64,000 bases of DNA, taken from Xanthobacteraceae bacterium (GTDB taxonomy: Bacteria > Pseudomonadota > Alphaproteobacteria > Rhizobiales > Xanthobacteraceae). Numbering within the stretch: the first letter of the stretch is position 1; each line of letters starts with the position of its first letter. The notes under the pieces were generated by a model. The model made no database searches, was not told the DNA's origin, and was given only the letters and a program-made list of their open reading frames with translations. This document shows positions 60,563 through 64,000 of the stretch, piece after piece. The stretch covers positions 1 to 64,000 of the forward strand of contig JALHMF010000007.1 in NCBI GenBank assembly GCA_022844205.1. The letters run 5' to 3'. The translations under genes and the position numbers were made by a program.

Positions 60563-61906
60563 ATGACCGATCCATCCGACAAGGAAGCCCGCGACAGGCT
60601 GTTCGCCCGCGTTCGGGGAATGCAGGCGGAGCTTCCGCCGATGCAGAAATCGCCGGCGTCGCACTCCGGCGATACGGATTTCCGTACATTGCCCGGATAT
60701 GAGGAGTTTCAGCTCCAGCGCGAGATCGGCGCCAAACTCGGAATTGAGAACCCTTATTTCCGCATGCACGAAGCCCGCTCCGGCCCTCGCGCCGAGATTG
60801 GCGGACGCTCGCTCTTGAATTTTTCTTCCTATGACTATCTCGGGTTGAACGGGCATCCGGAGATTGTTGCCGCTGCAAAAAAGGCGGTGGATCGCTACGG
60901 TGTGTCCGCGTCGGGCAGCCGGCATGTTTCCGGCGAGCGGCCGGTTCACCGCGCGCTCGAACAATCCCTCGCATCACTCTACGGCGTGGAGGATTGCGTC
61001 ACCTTTGTCAGCGGATATGCCACCAATCTCGGCGTGATCGGCCAGTTGCTCGGACAGAAGGACATTCTCTTCCACGACTCGGCGATGCATAACAGCGCGG
61101 TGATGGGCGGCATGCTCTCGAATGCCGCCCGTCGAAGCTTCCGTCACAACGATCTCGACAACCTTGAGGAAATGTTGACCGCGCATCGCGGCTCCTATGA
61201 GCGGGCGATGATCGTGGTCGAAGGCCTCTACAGCATGGACGGCGACTGGCCGGACCTGCCGCGCCTGATCGAACTAAAAAACCGGCATCGTGCATGGCTG
61301 ATGGTGGACGAGGCGCATGCGCTCGGCGTGCTCGGCAAGCACGGCGGCGGCATCGCCGAGCATTTCGGCGCGAACCCGAAGGATGTCGACATCTGGATGG
61401 GTACGCTTTCCAAGACGCTATGCGCCTGCGGCGGATATATCGCCGGTTCGGCGGACCTGATCGACTATCTGAAATGCACCGCCGGGGTGTTCGTTTACAG
61501 CGTCGCCATGCCTCCGGTGATCGCGGCTTCCGCGCACAAGGCGCTGGAATTGATGCTTCGTGAACCGGAGCGGGTAACGCGCCTGCAGAAGAATGGCGCG
61601 CTGTTCCTGAAGCTCACCCGCGAACGGGGGCTCGATCCGGGCACGGGTGCGGGCACCGCCGTCGCCCCGATCATGATGCATGATTCGCTGCCTGCGGCGC
61701 TGCTGTCGCAGAAGCTCTATGAGCGTGGCATCAACGTGCAGCCGGTGATGTATCCGGGTGTTCCCGCGAAAGCGTCCCGGTTGCGGTTTTTCCTGAGTGC
61801 CGCCCATAGCGAAAGTGATATCGTGGAGGCGCTCGATATTGTCGCCGAGGAATGGAAACGTATCGGTGAAACGATCAAGTCCCTGGGCAAGCCTGCTCAT
61901 GGATGA
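60563..61906 (+). CDS. rkpG: Alpha-oxoamine synthase, RkpG-like
   Basis: A 447-residue PLP enzyme of the ALAS/AONS/SPT family, two bases after the synthase gene. Motifs: NFSSYDYLGLNGHPE, SASGSRHVSGERPVHRALE, FHDSAMHNSAVMGG, VDEAHALGVLG and PLP Lys284 in MGTLSKTLCACGG. About 60 extra N-terminal residues precede the core. It should condense the polyketide acyl chain, probably straight from the ACP, with an amino acid, releasing CO2 and giving a long-chain alpha-aminoketone. It differs from HemA at the substrate loops, and linkage to a PKS argues against haem or biotin roles. Amino acid unknown. Confidence 0.88.
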   Translation: MTDPSDKEARDRLFARVRGMQAELPPMQKSPASHSGDTDFRTLPGYEEFQLQREIGAKLGIENPYFRMHEARSGPRAEIGGRSLLNFSSYDYLGLNGHPEIVAAAKKAVDRYGVSASGSRHVSGERPVHRALEQSLASLYGVEDCVTFVSGYATNLGVIGQLLGQKDILFHDSAMHNSAVMGGMLSNAARRSFRHNDLDNLEEMLTAHRGSYERAMIVVEGLYSMDGDWPDLPRLIELKNRHRAWLMVDEAHALGVLGKHGGGIAEHFGANPKDVDIWMGTLSKTLCACGGYIAGSADLIDYLKCTAGVFVYSVAMPPVIAASAHKALELMLREPERVTRLQKNGALFLKLTRERGLDPGTGAGTAVAPIMMHDSLPAALLSQKLYERGINVQPVMYPGVPAKASRLRFFLSAAHSESDIVEALDIVAEEWKRIGETIKSLGKPAHG

Positions 61907-61946
61907 CCTCTCCGGAAAGTTCGGTTCAAACGTCTGAGTTCTCTCC

Positions 61947-62717
61947 ATGCCGCGCAACATTGTCATCACCGGCGCATCCAGCGGGATTGGACTGGCACTC
62001 GCAAAAGATTATGCGAAGGCGGGAAACCGGCTTGCGCTGATCGGCCGCGATCCGGCAAGGCTGAATGAAGCCGCCTCCGCCTGCCGCGCGCATGGAGCCG
62101 AAGCCGTCATCGGTGCGATCGATGTGCGCGATCGCGAAACGATGCAGGCATGGCTCGCGGATTTTGACGCGAAGCATGCCGTCGATCTATTGATTGCGAA
62201 TGCCGGAATCCTGCGCGGGAGTCCCGACGGCAACTCGCCCGAAACCGCCGAGGACAGTCTCGCGGTGTTCGAGACGAATGTGGGCGGGGTGGTGAATACT
62301 GTACATCCTCTCTTGCCGCGCATGATCGAACGCCGCCGGGGACAAATTGCCATCATGTCCTCGATCGCCGGGCTGACCCCGCTCTCCTGGTGCCCGAGCT
62401 ATTCGGCGAGCAAGGCCGCCGCCTACGCTTACGGCATGTCGCTGCGTGACGCTCTCGAACCTTACAACGTGTCGGTCAGCGTCATCTGTCCGGGCTTTGT
62501 CGGCACGCCGATGACGAAACAGCTTTCCGGCTATCGTTCGCAGGAGATCGGCGTTGCCGAAGCCTCCTCGCGGATTCGTTCCGGTCTAGATGCGAAAGAG
62601 GCCTTGATTGCGTTTCCGGCGGCACTGGCCGCCGGTGCCCGGCTGGTGGACCTGATGCCGGGCTCGCTGCGAAAGTTTTTCACGCGCCCGCTGGGGGTCG
62701 ATCCGCGCAGGCCTTAA
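61947..62717 (+). CDS. rkpH: Short-chain dehydrogenase/reductase, RkpH-like
   Basis: A 256-residue Rossmann reductase. The cofactor motif ITGASSGIGLAL lies at residues 5-16; the active site is SSIAG (Ser) and SYSASKAAAYAYG (YxxxK); NAGILRG is the structural NAG motif. By position it should reduce the alpha-aminoketone made by the preceding enzyme to an amino alcohol, as 3-ketosphinganine reductase does (inference). The C-terminus has a hydrophobic tail (ALAAGARLVDLMPGSLRKFF) that may associate with membranes. It starts 40 bases after the oxoamine synthase stop and converges with the methyltransferase gene (four-base overlap). Confidence 0.88.
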   Translation: MPRNIVITGASSGIGLALAKDYAKAGNRLALIGRDPARLNEAASACRAHGAEAVIGAIDVRDRETMQAWLADFDAKHAVDLLIANAGILRGSPDGNSPETAEDSLAVFETNVGGVVNTVHPLLPRMIERRRGQIAIMSSIAGLTPLSWCPSYSASKAAAYAYGMSLRDALEPYNVSVSVICPGFVGTPMTKQLSGYRSQEIGVAEASSRIRSGLDAKEALIAFPAALAAGARLVDLMPGSLRKFFTRPLGVDPRRP

Positions 62718-63700
62718 GCCTTGCGCGCGAAAAATTCGTAGGAATGTCCTGCCGGCCCGATATGGGCATCGACGAAAACTTCGACCGGTTTCAATCCGTG
62801 CTTCTCCAGAATCGGAAATACATGCCGCTGCGGAAGCGCGTGCATTTCCATAAAGTCCGCTTTGTGTTTTCCCGCGAGATAGCTTTTTGCGGTGAAGTTA
62901 TAGTCATAGATGTGGCAGGGAATCTGGAAACAGGCGAACCCGCCCGGATTGATCCGCCCCAGGAACGCATCGAGAAGATGGGCCATCACCGGCGGCGGAT
63001 TGTGCTGCAAGGTGATGACGGAAAAGAACAGGTCGAATGTCTCGGTGCTTTTCAGATAATCGCCCAGATGCACAAACGACGCATTATCCGCGGACACACG
63101 CGACCTTGCGTGTTCAAGATGGGTAGCGCTGATGTCGATGCCGGTGAATCTTGAAGCAAGTTTTGCGAGATGCTCCGAGACGCGGCCAAGTCCGCAGCCC
63201 AGTTCGCAAATCGATGGTCGCTTGGGAAACGGGATTCCATTCCGCTCGAACAGTAAATGCAGGAACTCAATATCGCGTTTTCCGGTTGCGTAGAATTCCT
63301 CTCGCTGGGCGTGGTTCATGCCTTCGGAGTGATATTTCGGATTGCTCAGGACGGAATAATACGGATCGTTTTTGCCGTAATCGGTCCACACTTTCTCCAC
63401 ATGCGACATCATCCGCGCGAATTCTTGCGGCGTTACGCTGATATCGACTTTGCTTTTGTAGCGGGAGACGTCCCCGCTTGCCACCCAGACCCGGTATCGC
63501 TTTGCTTCCGGCGAATTCTGTATGTCGCGGATCAGCGACCAGATTGTACTGTGGGGGCCGATATGACGCTCGATCGCTTGTTCGTTCTCGGGGCTGCGCC
63601 CCAAAAACAGCCGGTAGGCATTCACGACATCATCTCTGCTCGGAGCGGTCGCCGGATTTCGAGTAATCGACCAGAGGAGCCTTCGAAAGAACGACTTCAT
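62714..63700 (-). CDS. SAM-dependent methyltransferase with N-terminal DUF4214-like region
   Basis: A roughly 328-residue protein. Residues about 15-75 (VVNAYRLFLGRSPENEQAI, SPEAKRY) resemble the DUF4214-type repeats seen in surface-polysaccharide enzymes; the catalytic domain (from about 165) has motif I CELGCGLGRVSEHLAKL, then FTGIDIS and LFFSVITLQHNPPP. It could methylate a capsule sugar, a lipid headgroup or another acceptor; none is proven. ATG at 63700 is the preferred start; a TTG at 63736 would add 12 residues. It is encoded against the rkp genes, overlapping the rkpH stop. Confidence 0.82.
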   Translation of the reverse strand: MKSFFRRLLWSITRNPATAPSRDDVVNAYRLFLGRSPENEQAIERHIGPHSTIWSLIRDIQNSPEAKRYRVWVASGDVSRYKSKVDISVTPQEFARMMSHVEKVWTDYGKNDPYYSVLSNPKYHSEGMNHAQREEFYATGKRDIEFLHLLFERNGIPFPKRPSICELGCGLGRVSEHLAKLASRFTGIDISATHLEHARSRVSADNASFVHLGDYLKSTETFDLFFSVITLQHNPPPVMAHLLDAFLGRINPGGFACFQIPCHIYDYNFTAKSYLAGKHKADFMEMHALPQRHVFPILEKHGLKPVEVFVDAHIGPAGHSYEFFARKA

Positions 63701-63901
63701 GGTGCGGATTTCAAATTCGACTGAAATATGCGTCAACCTAGCAAGCGTGCAAAGTATTTGACAGGGCAGGAGAATTTTCCGCCTTAAGGCGAAATCAATC
63801 GGCTTTCCGCTATTCCCTCAAATCGGTCACACACCTTATATAGAGACTGATAGGGCAGGCCCGGCGGCCTGCGCTCAACGTGAAATCAAGAAGGCAGGCG
63901 C
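63701..63901. other. Intergenic with candidate promoter for the M3 peptidase gene
   Basis: TATATA (63837-63842) lies about 60 bases before the GTG at 63902 and could be a -10 element; the -35 is unclear. No other feature seen. Confidence 0.35.
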
Positions 63902-64000
63902 GTGCAGAATTCCCCCGCAAGACAGCAGAACCTCTCCGAAAACCCCCTCTTGCAGGAATGGACCACCCCCTTCGGGGCGCCGCCCTTCGCGGAAATCGTG
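63902..64000 (+). CDS. M3-family metallopeptidase, N-terminus only (runs off the window)
   Basis: The first 33 codons of a gene cut by the window end. From GTG at 63902 the frame reads through ENPLLQEWTTPFGAPPFAEIV. This NPLL-x-W-T-TPFG-x-PPF opening is characteristic of M3 oligopeptidases (oligopeptidase A/dipeptidyl carboxypeptidase), zinc enzymes that degrade short peptides. The HExxH motif lies beyond the window, so activity cannot be checked. No signal peptide in the visible part. Confidence 0.72.
   Translation, partial: MQNSPARQQNLSENPLLQEWTTPFGAPPFAEIV

Noticed and set aside
60563-61906. Calling this gene a second hemA, or bioF or kbl
   Set aside because: The catalytic core fits the family, but its place two bases after a polyketide synthase and before a reductase matches rkpG; hemA is already at 33160.

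Overview
The window is about 64 kb of GC-rich chromosome from an alphaproteobacterium, most likely of the order Hyphomicrobiales (a Bradyrhizobium/Rhodopseudomonas/Xanthobacteraceae-like lineage; I cannot fix the genus). The reasons are CtrA, ChpT and FlbD, a Caulobacter-type fliF-fliG-fliH-fliN-flbD-flhA flagellar block, a C4-pathway 5-aminolevulinate synthase, an EipA (DUF1134) homologue, DUF3551 proteins, and a dense GANTC cluster in front of ctrA that fits CcrM methylation. No tRNA, rRNA, CRISPR array, insertion sequence or prophage was recognised.

Layout. 0-6.7 kb: small metabolic and envelope genes (class II aldolase with a periplasmic binding protein, a coiled-coil membrane protein, eipA, a YHS protein, cysQ) ending with the phosphotransferase gene chpT. 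6.8-12.5 kb: a chemotaxis operon cheA-cheW-cheY-cheB-cheR with a hybrid CheA. 12.5-17.7 kb: a probably frameshifted metal-type gene, a DUF305 protein, an ABC-2 exporter, DUF937 and GlsB proteins and a desaturase. 17.7-18.7 kb: a gene-poor stretch of palindromic repeats and terminators. 18.7-29.8 kb: ctrA diverging from fliI-fliJ, then flhA, flbD, fliN, fliH, fliG and fliF on the minus strand. 29.9-32.9 kb: an arsenic-type island with arsR plus a CSCG-motif permease, and an arsR-arsC fusion gene plus aqpS. 33.1-43.2 kb: hemA, a lytic transglycosylase, a nitrilase, a DUF3551 gene, an ACP-fatty acyl-AMP ligase-acyltransferase fusion, a flavoprotein and an ABC-F ATPase.

43.3-63.7 kb is a capsular polysaccharide locus. 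It holds an ABC exporter (KpsM, KpsT, two KpsE-like proteins), a Wza/KpsD-type outer-membrane lipoprotein, two GT4 glycosyltransferases (one split by a frameshift at a five-base homopolymer), an uncharacterised 354-residue protein, and a lipid module resembling rhizobial rkpA-rkpG-rkpH: a 2487-residue reducing polyketide synthase, an alpha-oxoamine synthase and a short-chain reductase. The predicted chemistry (polyketide acyl chain, decarboxylative condensation with an amino acid, ketone reduction) parallels sphingoid-base synthesis and may build a dedicated lipid carrier or anchor for the capsule. A methyltransferase gene closes the locus and an M3-type peptidase gene runs off the right edge.

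Regulation ties the left half together. ChpT and CtrA are both encoded here, CtrA-type TTAA-N7-TTAA-like boxes precede eipA, flhA and fliF, and the ctrA upstream region has a perfect TTAACCAT half-site and eight GANTC sites within 170 bp. The flhA and fliF promoters share 34 of 42 positions. At least five roughly 100-bp palindromic repeats of one family lie between genes; a different palindromic repeat supplies the last codons of the desaturase gene.
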